Assembly: GCF_007483665.1 (NCBI RefSeq)
Contig: NZ_VIQO01000039.1
Span: 62,001 to 126,000 of the forward strand
Direction of reading: 5' to 3'
Length of the DNA stretch: 64,000 nt
Origin: Catellatospora sichuanensis
Lineage (GTDB): Bacteria > Actinomycetota > Actinomycetes > Mycobacteriales > Micromonosporaceae
In this document: one piece after another, positions 15,564-23,129 of the stretch
How positions within the stretch are numbered: position 1 is the stretch's first letter
Layout of the letters: every line of letters begins with the position of its first letter
Made by a program: the position numbers and the translations under genes
The notes under the pieces: generated by a model
Told to the model about the DNA's origin: nothing
What the model saw: the letters and a program-made list of their open reading frames with translations, nothing else
The model's database searches: none

Positions 15564-16760
15564 CTACGCCGCGGCCTCGACGGTCGGGCCGGTCGCGGCC
15601 CGCTCCCGCGTGACGCGGTGGCGCCGGGTCGGCAGGCCGAGCATCGGGTTGGCCACGCCCCAGGCGGCGCCCTTGCAGATCAGCTCCTTGTAGACGGCGG
15701 CGAGCCGTCCGGTCAGGACCGCCGGCTTGGCGCGGTCGTCGGCGGTGACGTACTGGATCAGGCCTTCCTTGCGGCCCAGCGAGATGCACTGGTTGAAGTA
15801 GCGCAGGTGTGCGTTCGGCAGCTTCCCGCCGGTCAGGCGCGCCGCGATCACGTCGGCGGCCTGCCATGCCATCGGGGTTCCCGAGGCGCACGACATCCGC
15901 AGCGGCTTGTCTCCGGCGCCCAGCGCCATGGCCGCGTCGCCGACGGCGTACACGTCCGGGTGCGAGACCGAGCGCATGGTCCCGTCGACCACGATCCGGC
16001 CGGTGCCGGTGACCTCCAGGGTGGTCGCCTGCGCGATCGGGTGTACCGCGAAGCCGGTGGTCCACACGGTGACCGCGGCCGGGATGGCCCGGCCGTCGGC
16101 GGTGGCGACCCGGTCGGCTTCGACGGCGGTGACGGCGGCGTGCTCGTACGCGGTGATCCCGAGCTTGCCGAAGACGTTGCGCAGGTGCTCGCGGCCCTTG
16201 GGGGAGAGCCAGTCGCCGAGGTCGCCGCGCGCGGCCAGCGCCACGTCGAGGTCCGGCCGGGCCTCGGCGATCTCGGTCGCGGCCTCCAGGCCGGTGAGGC
16301 CGCCGCCGACGACGACCACGGGCTGCCCGGCGTCGAGGTGGGCCAGGCGCTCGCGCAGCCGTTGTGCTCCGGGGCGGCTCGCGAGCTCGTGGGCGTGCTC
16401 GGCGGTCCCGGGGACGCCCTGGGCGTTCCAGCCGCTGCCGAGGGCGTAGACGAGCGTGTCGTAGGCGAGTTCTGCCGCGCCGTGCGCGTCGACGACGGCG
16501 ACGGTCCTGTGGTCGACGTCGATACCGGTGACCCGCGCGAGCCTCAGCTCGACGCCGGTGCCGGCGAACATCTCGTGCAACGGCCGGGGCTTGAGGTCCT
16601 GGCCCGCCGCCAGCTGGTGCATGCGGACGCGTTCGACGAAGTCGGGTTCGGCGTTGACCAGGGTGATGGCGACGTCCTCGCGGTGCAGCCGCTTGGCGAG
16701 GCGCCCGGCGGCGATGGCGCCGGTGTATCCGGCGCCGAGGACGATGATGCGGTGCTGCAT
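15564..16760 (-). CDS. FAD/NAD(P)-dependent oxidoreductase (NDH-2-like), ECF41-linked
   Basis: The product is 398 aa from ATG 16760, after AGGAG at 7 nt. Two dinucleotide-binding motifs are visible: IIVLGAGYTGAIAAGRL at the N-terminus for FAD and VVVVGGGLTGLEAATEI at ~155 for NAD(P)H. A C-terminal flavin motif reads DVYAVGDAAMALG. The fold matches type-II NADH dehydrogenase-like disulfide reductase-family proteins, without a visible CxxC. It lies just downstream of an ECF41 sigma gene on the same strand. ECF41 factors typically control one adjacent oxidoreductase, epimerase or carboxymuconolactone decarboxylase gene. Confidence 0.87.
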   Translation of the reverse strand: MQHRIIVLGAGYTGAIAAGRLAKRLHREDVAITLVNAEPDFVERVRMHQLAAGQDLKPRPLHEMFAGTGVELRLARVTGIDVDHRTVAVVDAHGAAELAYDTLVYALGSGWNAQGVPGTAEHAHELASRPGAQRLRERLAHLDAGQPVVVVGGGLTGLEAATEIAEARPDLDVALAARGDLGDWLSPKGREHLRNVFGKLGITAYEHAAVTAVEADRVATADGRAIPAAVTVWTTGFAVHPIAQATTLEVTGTGRIVVDGTMRSVSHPDVYAVGDAAMALGAGDKPLRMSCASGTPMAWQAADVIAARLTGGKLPNAHLRYFNQCISLGRKEGLIQYVTADDRAKPAVLTGRLAAVYKELICKGAAWGVANPMLGLPTRRHRVTRERAATGPTVEAAA

Positions 16761-16828
16761 GTCCCTACTCCTGTCGTTCGCGGGTTCGCCTCTTGAACCG
16801 GGCAGCCCGCCGTTTCCTGACAGGTACC

Positions 16829-16848
16829 GCTGTGAAGCACCTCACAGC
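16829..16848. promoter_or_regulatory. inverted repeat between ECF41 and oxidoreductase genes
   Basis: GCTGTGA and TCACAGC form a perfect 7-bp inverted repeat with a 6-nt spacer. It lies 4 bp beyond the ECF41 stop and ~70 bp upstream of the oxidoreductase start. It could be a short terminator or an operator. The minus-strand TGTCAGG a few bases further on resembles, but does not match, the ECF41 -35 element TGTCACA. Confidence 0.4.
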
Positions 16849-16852
16849 ATGG

Positions 16853-17797
16853 TCAGAAGGCGTTGAACAGGGGTTTCCCGTGGTCGACCGTCGCCCAGTG
16901 CGCGGTCGCGCGGGCGAGCTTGTCCGGGTTGACCTGGTTGCGGAACGCGGCGATGCCGTCGGCGGTGACCTCCAGGCACATGATGCCGACGACCCGGCCG
17001 TCCAGGACCGCCACCGCGGCGGGGTCGCCGTTGGCGGTCGAGGCGTAGACCTCCGGTGAACCGCCGACGATGGCGCGCTTGGCCTCGGCAGGTTTGAACA
17101 GGCCCCACAGGAACTTCGCGACCGCGACGGCGCCCTCGAACGCCTTGACGCGGGCCGGGACCTTGCCGCCGCCGTCGCCGATCGCGATGGCGTCGGCGGT
17201 GAGCAGGCGTACGAGCGGCTCGGTCCGGCCGCTGGTCGCGGCAGCCAGGAACTCCTCGACGATGCGCCGTGCGGCGGCCTCGTCGATCTCGGCGCGGGCC
17301 TTGCCGTCCGCGACGTGTTTCTTGGCGCGGTGGAAGATCTGCTGGCTGGCGGTCTCGGTGATGTCGAGGATCTCGGCGATGTCCCGGTGCGGGTAGTCGA
17401 ATGCCTCCCGCAGCACGTAGACCGCCCGCTCGTTGGGGGAGAGGCGCTCCATGAGGGTGAGGACCGCGTACGACACCGATTCGCGCTGCTCGACCGTGTC
17501 GGCGGGGCCGAGCATCGGGTCCCCGGCGAGCAGCGGTTCGGGAAGCCATTCGCCCACGTAGGTCTCGCGGCGCGCCCGCGCGGAGGTGAGCTGGTTGAGG
17601 CACAGGTTGGTGAGGACCTTCGTCAGCCAGGCCTCGGGCACCTCGATGCGGTCGACGTCGACGGCCTGCCAGCGCAGGAACGTCTCCTGCACGGCGTCCT
17701 CAGCCTCCGCGGCGGAGCCGAGCATGCGGTAGGCCACGGCCTCCAGGCGGTGCCTGGAGGCCTCGAACCGGTCGACGTCCTGCGCGGTCAACGGCAT
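16853..17797 (-). CDS. ECF41-type sigma factor with SnoaL-like C-terminal domain
   Basis: The product is 314 aa. Sigma region 2 (LEAVAYRMLGSAAEAEDAVQETFLRW) and region 4 (RLSPNERAVYVLREAFDYPHRDIAEILDITETASQQ) are followed by a SnoaL-like domain. That domain has both ECF41 diagnostic motifs, DGGGK (208-212) and NPDKL (290-294); WLPEP at 84-88 is also typical. In this group the C-terminal domain replaces an anti-sigma factor as regulator. TAGGAT six nt before the ATG suggests a leaderless mRNA. The oxidoreductase gene 92 bp downstream is its expected target. Confidence 0.93.
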   Translation of the reverse strand: MPLTAQDVDRFEASRHRLEAVAYRMLGSAAEAEDAVQETFLRWQAVDVDRIEVPEAWLTKVLTNLCLNQLTSARARRETYVGEWLPEPLLAGDPMLGPADTVEQRESVSYAVLTLMERLSPNERAVYVLREAFDYPHRDIAEILDITETASQQIFHRAKKHVADGKARAEIDEAAARRIVEEFLAAATSGRTEPLVRLLTADAIAIGDGGGKVPARVKAFEGAVAVAKFLWGLFKPAEAKRAIVGGSPEVYASTANGDPAAVAVLDGRVVGIMCLEVTADGIAAFRNQVNPDKLARATAHWATVDHGKPLFNAF

Positions 17798-17867
17798 GGC
17801 CCGATCCTAGCCAGTGGCCAGACCCGGCCGCCGCCGCGACGGATCGGGCCGACCGGATCGGCCTGCT

Positions 17868-18845
17868 TCACAGCCAGCCGTGGCGGGCGGCGTGGTAGGC
17901 GAGGCCGGGCCGGGTGTCGACGCGGGCCAGAGTCATCAGCCGGTCGAGTCGACGTTGGACGGTGCGGCGGCTGACGCCGAGCTGGGAGGCGATGGCCTTG
18001 TCGGGCAGGCCGCCGATCATCAGGGACAGCACGTACAGCTCGGAGTCGTCGGGGGCGTCGGCGCCCGTGGCGTCGGCTTCGCCGGGGCCGTGGATCGGGG
18101 CGGCCATCGCCCAGTAGGCGTCGAACAGCGCGATGAGGGCGTTGAGCAGCTCGCTCGGGCCGATCACGGCGGCAGTGGTCTCGCCGCCGCCCGTCTCACG
18201 GACCAGCGGGCAGATCGCGGTGGTGCGGTCGGCGATCGCGATCCGGATCGGCAGGCTGGGCAGGATCCGGCCCTGCTGCCCGAGCCGCATGCCAGCCAGG
18301 GCGTTGTCCAGCACGCCCGGGGACTGCAGGAACTCCCGGTCGTAGATCACCTGATAGCGCACGCCCCGGCGCAGCGCGTCCAGCTCGGCGGTGTTCTCCC
18401 CGCTGGGCAGCGCCACGGGGTTGGACCGGCAGAACCAGAGCATCTCCTCGCGGGCGCCGTCCTGCAGCTGCTGCAACCGGTCACGCAGCGCGCCGCCGCC
18501 GATGATCACCTCCACCAGGTGGTCGGCCTCCGACCGGCGCACACCGGCCCGGTATTCGTCGTTCAGCTCGGCGACCAGCTGCCTGGCCTGTTCCAGGGCC
18601 TCGTGGCGGCGCAGCAGCTGGTTGCCGAGGGCGACGTCGGGCGGCAGTGGGCGGAACACACCGTCCTCGCCGGGCTGCGCGGCGGCCAGGCCGCGGGCCT
18701 GCAGCGCGTACAGCACCCGGGTCGCCTCGGCGAACGACAGCGTGGTGAGCGCGGCGAGGTCGCCGGGCCGGGCCCGGTCCAGTTTCACCAGGACGCGGTA
18801 GGCGTGTTCCTCCAACGCGGGCAGCAACTCCAGCTCGTCGGGCAT
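17868..18845 (-). CDS. HTH transcriptional regulator (TrmB-like N-terminus, LuxR-like C-terminus)
   Basis: The product is ~325 aa from ATG 18845 (MPDELELLPALEEHAYRVLV), after GGAGG; longer in-frame starts add an unconserved Arg/Pro-rich leader. The N-terminus resembles a TrmB/winged-helix domain (RPGDLAALTTLSFAEATRVLYALQARGL). The middle has a phospholipase D-like sensor fold with VIYDREFLQSPGVL. The C-terminus is a LuxR/GerE helix-turn-helix (DKAIASQLGVSRRTVQRRLDRLM). This layout is common for actinobacterial orphan regulators whose effector is unknown. It is divergent from the iron-permease-like gene. Confidence 0.82.
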   Translation of the reverse strand: MPDELELLPALEEHAYRVLVKLDRARPGDLAALTTLSFAEATRVLYALQARGLAAAQPGEDGVFRPLPPDVALGNQLLRRHEALEQARQLVAELNDEYRAGVRRSEADHLVEVIIGGGALRDRLQQLQDGAREEMLWFCRSNPVALPSGENTAELDALRRGVRYQVIYDREFLQSPGVLDNALAGMRLGQQGRILPSLPIRIAIADRTTAICPLVRETGGGETTAAVIGPSELLNALIALFDAYWAMAAPIHGPGEADATGADAPDDSELYVLSLMIGGLPDKAIASQLGVSRRTVQRRLDRLMTLARVDTRPGLAYHAARHGWL

Positions 18846-19034
18846 CGTGCGCCGGTACCTCCGATGTGCGGATCTTGCGGGTGGACCACCGGTACTGACC
18901 TCGGCGGGCGGCTGGCGGTTCCCTGCCCTCGATCCGGACTTTCGGCGTGTTCCGGAACGGGGCGGTGGTACAGGCATGGAAAGCGCCGCGGGCGGGCAAT
19001 ACCCGGTTGTGTCGCGACGATGGGAGGACAGGCC

Positions 19035-19442
19035 ATGACCGGGCGCAAGGGGGACATGCCGTCATCGGTGTCCGGCAAGGACATGTCGATGTTCGATCAC
19101 TTCGCTGAGGCGGCCAGCAACTTCGCGTCGAAGGCATGGTTCTTCGCACTGTGCGTGCTGCTGATCCTGGTCTGGGCGCCGTCGATCGTGTTCATCGGCA
19201 AGGTCGACACCTGGCAGCTGATCATCAATACGGCCACGACCATCGTCACGTTCCTCATGGTGGCCCTGCTGCAGAACAGCCAGACCCGGGCGAACGAGGC
19301 GGTGCAGCACAAGCTGAACGCGATCGCCGACGGGCTGGCCGACCTGATGGAGGCCCAGAGCGAGGACAAGGAGCAGCTGGTGCAGGACATGGTGGAGCTG
19401 CGCGACGCCGTCGGCCTGGAGCACCGGGAGGGCACCCGCTGA
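19035..19442 (+). CDS. low-affinity iron permease family membrane protein
   Basis: The product is 135 aa from ATG 19035, with GGGAGGA at 7 nt. Two membrane helices are visible, about residues 36-56 (WFFALCVLLILVWAPSIVFI) and 62-85 (TWQLIINTATTIVTFLMVALLQ). The conserved tail is QNSQTRANEAVQHKLNAIADGLADLM. These are signatures of the low-affinity iron permease family (Fet4-like in yeast), although transport has rarely been tested in bacteria. It is probably a single-gene unit; the stop is 4 bp from the convergent PHP gene. Confidence 0.87.
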   Translation: MTGRKGDMPSSVSGKDMSMFDHFAEAASNFASKAWFFALCVLLILVWAPSIVFIGKVDTWQLIINTATTIVTFLMVALLQNSQTRANEAVQHKLNAIADGLADLMEAQSEDKEQLVQDMVELRDAVGLEHREGTR

Positions 19443-19445
19443 CGG

Positions 19446-20522
19446 TCAGGAGCGCTCACGGCGGGTCCAGGCCAGCAGCCGGTCCAGCGGCCACGTGTTG
19501 ACCACCCGGTCCACCGGCACGCCGCACCGTGCGGCGCGTTCGCAGCCGAAGCGCAGCCAGTCCAGCTGGACGCTGTAGTGGGCGTCGGAGTCGATGGCGA
19601 ACAGGCAGCCCGCCTCGACGGCCAGGCGTAGCAGCCGCTTGGGCGGGTCGAGCCGGTCCGGCCGTGAGTTGATCTCCACGGCGACACCGCGGTCCGCGCA
19701 CGCGGCGAACACGGCCTCGGCGTCGAACGTGCTCTCCGGCCGGGTTTCGGTGGCGGTGCCGCCGCCCGCGCGCCGGAGCACGCGGCCGGTGCAGTGGCCC
19801 AGGATGTCGGTGTGCGGGTCGGCGACGGCCGCGAGCATCCGCGGAGTCATCACCTCCGTCGGGGCGCGCAGCTTGCTGTGCACGCTGGCCACCACGACGT
19901 CGAGACGGCCGAGCAGCTCGTCGGTCTGGTCCAGCGAGCCGTCGTCGAGGATGTCGACCTCGATGCCGGACAGCAGGCGGAATCCGTCGCCGTACCCGGC
20001 GTTCAGGCGTTCGACCTCGGCCAGCTGCTGCTCCAGCCGCTGCACGGTCAGGCCGCGGGCGATGGTCAGGCGGGGGGAGTGGTCGGTGAGCACCAGGTAC
20101 TCCCGGCCCAGCGCGCGGGCGGCGTCGGCCATCGCGGCGATGGGCTCCGCGCCGTCGGACCAGTCGGAGTGGCTGTGGCAGTCGCCGCGCAGCGCGCTGT
20201 GCAGCGCCTCGACGGCCTCATCGAGGGGCCGGTCCGCGGTGGCCAGCAGGCGGCGGAGATAGACGGGTTCCTCCCCGGCAAGCGACTCGGCGACGCAGCG
20301 GGCGGTCACCTCGCCCAGGCCGGGCAGCTTGGCCAAGGTGCCCTGGGCGGCCCGGTCGGCCAGCTCGGCCGGGTCGGTGTCGGCGACGGTCTGCGCCGCC
20401 CGGCGGAAGGCCCGGATGCGGTAACCGGCCTCCCCGGCGCGCTCCAGCTCCACAGCGATGGCCAGCAGGTCGGCGGCGGCGTCCCGGTGCACCCCGGAGT
20501 TGTACCCCGTCGTATCGGACAT
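19446..20522 (-). CDS. PHP-domain protein with PolX-like helix-hairpin-helix N-terminus
   Basis: The product is 358 aa from ATG 20522 (MSDTTGYNSGVHRDAAADLL), with GAAGGA ~7 nt upstream. Residues ~30-90 resemble the N-terminal helical domain of DNA polymerase X, with the hairpin TLAKLPGLGEVTARCVAESL. From ~125 onward is a PHP metal-dependent phosphoesterase domain: DCHSHSDWSDG, YLVLTDHSPRL, SGIEVDILDDGSLD, VVASVHSK, ILGHCTGR, VEINSRPDRLDPP and AIDSDAHY. No polymerase palm is present, so this is the nuclease/phosphoesterase half of a PolX-like protein, possibly for DNA ends. The next gene is divergent. Confidence 0.88.
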   Translation of the reverse strand: MSDTTGYNSGVHRDAAADLLAIAVELERAGEAGYRIRAFRRAAQTVADTDPAELADRAAQGTLAKLPGLGEVTARCVAESLAGEEPVYLRRLLATADRPLDEAVEALHSALRGDCHSHSDWSDGAEPIAAMADAARALGREYLVLTDHSPRLTIARGLTVQRLEQQLAEVERLNAGYGDGFRLLSGIEVDILDDGSLDQTDELLGRLDVVVASVHSKLRAPTEVMTPRMLAAVADPHTDILGHCTGRVLRRAGGGTATETRPESTFDAEAVFAACADRGVAVEINSRPDRLDPPKRLLRLAVEAGCLFAIDSDAHYSVQLDWLRFGCERAARCGVPVDRVVNTWPLDRLLAWTRRERS

Positions 20523-20668
20523 GTCACATCCTTCCGGCCGGCTGAGCGTACGCAATCAAGATCATGGAAGCCTCCCCGCCCCCATCCTGGCTAACATTGC
20601 TGATCCTCGCTGGCCCCAGCGGGGCAGGCCGCACCGGCGCGGCCTCGTGCACCCCGAATGAGGTAGTC

Positions 20669-21196
20669 GTGACCGCAGGCCTGGCCCCCGTCATCGCCGC
20701 CACCACCCATTGGCTGACCCGGGCGTACCCCTCCGACAGCGGCCCGGCCCAGGCGGCCCGCCTGCTCGCCCAGGCGCGCCAGGCCGCCACGGTGGCCGCC
20801 TGGCTGCGCTATCCGACGTCGCTGGACGCCGGGCTGCTGGCGATGGTCGGCACCGGCGGCTCGGGCGGGCTGGACCGGGTCATGCGCAGGGACGAGCACC
20901 TCGAAGACGACGCGAACGACCGCATCTGGCGGGGCTGGGTCGACGAGGTCGTCGCCAGCTGGGCGGCGTGCCTGCTGTCGGACCCGCGCCTGGCCGCCGA
21001 CGCGGTCGCCGCGACCGCCGACTGCGAGCACGCCGAGGCCGGTCCGCGGGACTTCGGCCGCCTCACCGAACCCGACGCCGACGACAGCCGCGCCGCCGCT
21101 CTGCTGCGCCACCCGGACCTGGTCGCCCCGATCGCCAACATGCACCGCGCGAACCTGATCGAGCGCCTGCGCCTCGACCCCGTCGAGGTCGGCTGA
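20669..21196 (+). CDS. unknown cytosolic protein
   Basis: The product is ~175 aa from GTG 20669 (VTAGLAPVIAATTHWLTRAY), chosen because GAGG sits 5-6 nt upstream; a longer frame from 20564 starts with unlikely residues. It is mostly helical, with a histidine/acid-rich end (ADCEHAEAGPRDFGRLTEPDADDS). There is no signal or membrane helix. I do not recognise the family. A very strong terminator follows 15 bp after the stop. Confidence 0.6.
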   Translation: MTAGLAPVIAATTHWLTRAYPSDSGPAQAARLLAQARQAATVAAWLRYPTSLDAGLLAMVGTGGSGGLDRVMRRDEHLEDDANDRIWRGWVDEVVASWAACLLSDPRLAADAVAATADCEHAEAGPRDFGRLTEPDADDSRAAALLRHPDLVAPIANMHRANLIERLRLDPVEVG

Positions 21197-21211
21197 GACG
21201 GTCAACTGTTG

Positions 21212-21257
21212 GGAAGGGCACCTTCTACATCGCAAATCGATGTGAAGGTGCCCTTCC
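21212..21257 (+). terminator. long two-part hairpin terminator
   Basis: GGAAGGGCACCTTC pairs perfectly with GAAGGTGCCCTTCC. Inside it ACATCG pairs with CGATGT around CAAAT, with one bulged T. The 20-bp structure is followed by TTTCACTTT. It lies 15 bp after the stop of the gene ending at 21196. Confidence 0.85.
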
Positions 21258-21430
21258 TTTCACTTTGCGCGGAGCGCGGTTGAGCGTCCGGCAGGCTGGT
21301 CGGTTTGACATGTTTAAACCTTGGGTACCCGGAATGTCGTGCGGGCTCGGTCGGCCGTCGCTGATCGACCTGGTTCGCCAACCGGAGTCGGGCCCGACCG
21401 GGGCCGACAGGTCACACGGAGGAGCAAAAG

Positions 21431-21574
21431 ATGGCCACGCTGCTGTGGATTCTCGCGGTCGTGCTGGTGGTCGCGGGTATCTTCGCCCTGATTCGCAGGG
21501 AGATCCTCTGGGGAATCGTGCTGATCGTCGTCGGCCTGCTGGTGGGCCCCGGAGGCGTCAGCATCTTCACCTGA
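21431..21574 (+). CDS. GPGG-motif small membrane protein
   Basis: The product is 47 aa from ATG 21431, with GGAGGAG 6 nt upstream. It has two hydrophobic segments joined by a short basic loop (MATLLWILAVVLVVAGIFAL, then IRRE, then ILWGIVLIVVGLLV) and ends GPGGVSIFT. This matches the actinobacterial GPGG-motif small membrane protein family of unknown function. Confidence 0.85.
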   Translation: MATLLWILAVVLVVAGIFALIRREILWGIVLIVVGLLVGPGGVSIFT

Positions 21575-21582
21575 GCCTCGTT

Positions 21583-21628
21583 CCGCTCGCATCGGACCGC
21601 TTCGCGGCGTTTGGTCCGATGCGAGCGG
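21583..21628. terminator. 16-bp perfect inverted repeat hairpin
   Basis: CCGCTCGCATCGGACC pairs perfectly with GGTCCGATGCGAGCGG across a 14-nt loop. It lies nine bases after the GPGG gene and ten before the truncated PNPOx frame. It is a plausible terminator for the small gene. Its position exactly at the truncated 5' end of the next gene also suggests a rearrangement scar. Confidence 0.65.
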
Positions 21629-21638
21629 GGAATGCGGT

Positions 21639-21965
21639 GTGAGCACGGAAAGCGGCGAACGCAAGGCCCGCAACCTCTCGGACAACCCCCACTGCACCCT
21701 GACCACCGGCACGAGCGACCTCGACGACGGGCTCGACCTGGTGGTGGAGGGCGACGCGGTGCGCGTCACCGACGACGGCGTGCTGGCCCGCCTCGCCGGG
21801 GACTGGGCCGCCAAATACGGCGAGGACTGGCGGTTCACCGTCGGCGACGGCATGTTCCACCACTCCGGCGGCGACGCGCTGGTGTTCGAGGTCGAGCCGG
21901 TGAAGGTGTTCGCCTTCGGCAAGGGCGCACAGTTCAGCCAGACCCGGTATCGCTTCGACCGTTGA
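21639..21965 (+). pseudogene. 5'-truncated PNPOx-family (split beta-barrel flavin) protein
   Basis: The frame encodes 108 aa, starting at GTG 21639 within what should be the middle of the domain (ERKARNLSDNPHCTLTTG). It continues through DLVVEGDAVRVTDDGVLARL, AAKYGEDWRFTVGDGMFHH and the family C-terminus KVFAFGKGAQFSQTRYRFDR. Homologues carry ~55 more N-terminal residues, including the first strands of the flavin/F420-binding barrel. Here that part is absent and replaced by a 16-bp inverted-repeat hairpin. It is probably a decayed gene, though a short protein could still be made. Confidence 0.65.
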
Positions 21966-22039
21966 CCACTGTCAGACGGTGCGCCTACCCTCTCGCCGGT
22001 GCGCGCCACGACGGGTGGCGCCCCGGCGGGACGGTCGGC

Positions 22040-23038
22040 ATGGGCGAGGTCGCGGCAGAGTTCGAGCAGACGTCGTCCGGCCGTGCCCGGCTGCGGGCGG
22101 CCCGCCGGGCGGCGCTCGACCACGTGCTCGCCCTTGTCGCCGCCGCGCCGTGCGGGGAGAGTCTGGTGCTGCGCGGCAGCATGGCCATGCTGGCCTGGGC
22201 GGGGGAACAGGCACGCGACCCCGGCGATCTGGACTGGGTGGTGCGGCCGCTGGCCTGGGTGCCGATCGACCTGGCCCATCCATATCCCTACCTGAACAAG
22301 CTCGACAAGGTGCGCACCTGGCCGGAGGCGGCCCACGGCGCGACCGGTGACGAGATGTGGGACCCCGAGGACTTCGACACCGGCGGGATACGCGCCCTGC
22401 TACCGCCCGAGGGACTGCGCTGGATGCTGCCCGTCGGCCGGATGGACCTCGACCGTCCGCACGAGGACGTGCTCGCGCTCGTGGAGGAGCAGCCACGGGC
22501 CGCGGCCGGTGTGCTGTTCGACCCCGAAGCGGCGGTCCTCGACCACGCCTGGGCGTATGCGTACGACGACGAGTACGGTGCGGGCGGGACGCGTCTGCTG
22601 CTGCCCTGGCGGGTCGACGACACCGTGCACGGGACGCTGCAACTGGACTTCTCCTACGACGAGCGGCTGCCGGAGGCGCCCGTGGTCACCGCGATACCCC
22701 GCGCCGACGGCGGCCCGCCGACCACGGTGTGGACCGCCAGCCCGGAATTGTCGCTGGCCTGGAAACTGCAGTGGCTGCACGCCGACCAGGCGAGCACGGG
22801 CTCGTCGGCGGGCAAGGACCTCTACGACGCGATGCTGCTCGCCGAACGCGACGGCATGCGGCTGCCCGACCTCCTGCGCCGCAGGCTGCTGCGGCGGGTG
22901 TCCGATCCGGACGCGTTCCACCCCGACCGGGTCCGGTCCTGGCGCATCGACCGGCCCGGCGGCAAAACGAAGCAGCAGGCCGCGGCGCCGTGGCTCGAAC
23001 GGCTGGTCGCCGCGCTGCCCGCGGTCCTCGACTCGTGA
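22040..23038 (+). CDS. AbiEii/AbiGii-type nucleotidyltransferase
   Basis: The product is 332 aa from ATG 22040. The nucleotidyltransferase signature is LVLRGSMAMLAWAGEQARDPGDLDWVV: Gly-Ser followed by D63 and D65 as metal ligands. The C-terminal helical part (SPELSLAWKLQWLHAD, GKDLYDAMLLAERDGMRL) matches the AbiEii toxin family, where the Lys and Asp of this block belong to the active site. In AbiE systems the toxin is paired with an AbiEi antitoxin; no such gene is next to it. It may be a housekeeping or orphan family member and not a phage-defence toxin. Confidence 0.8.
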   Translation: MGEVAAEFEQTSSGRARLRAARRAALDHVLALVAAAPCGESLVLRGSMAMLAWAGEQARDPGDLDWVVRPLAWVPIDLAHPYPYLNKLDKVRTWPEAAHGATGDEMWDPEDFDTGGIRALLPPEGLRWMLPVGRMDLDRPHEDVLALVEEQPRAAAGVLFDPEAAVLDHAWAYAYDDEYGAGGTRLLLPWRVDDTVHGTLQLDFSYDERLPEAPVVTAIPRADGGPPTTVWTASPELSLAWKLQWLHADQASTGSSAGKDLYDAMLLAERDGMRLPDLLRRRLLRRVSDPDAFHPDRVRSWRIDRPGGKTKQQAAAPWLERLVAALPAVLDS

Positions 23039-23129
23039 CCGTCGGCGGGATGCGGGCAGGCTGTGCGGCCACACACCGACGAGGCCCGTTCGTTCCCGCC
23101 AGGCGGTGAGAACGGCCGAGGCGCCGGTT

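Noticed and set aside
18846-18977. 44-residue N-terminal extension of the HTH regulator
   Set aside because: It is Arg/Pro-rich, unconserved in character and lacks a ribosome-binding site; ATG 18845 follows GGAGG.
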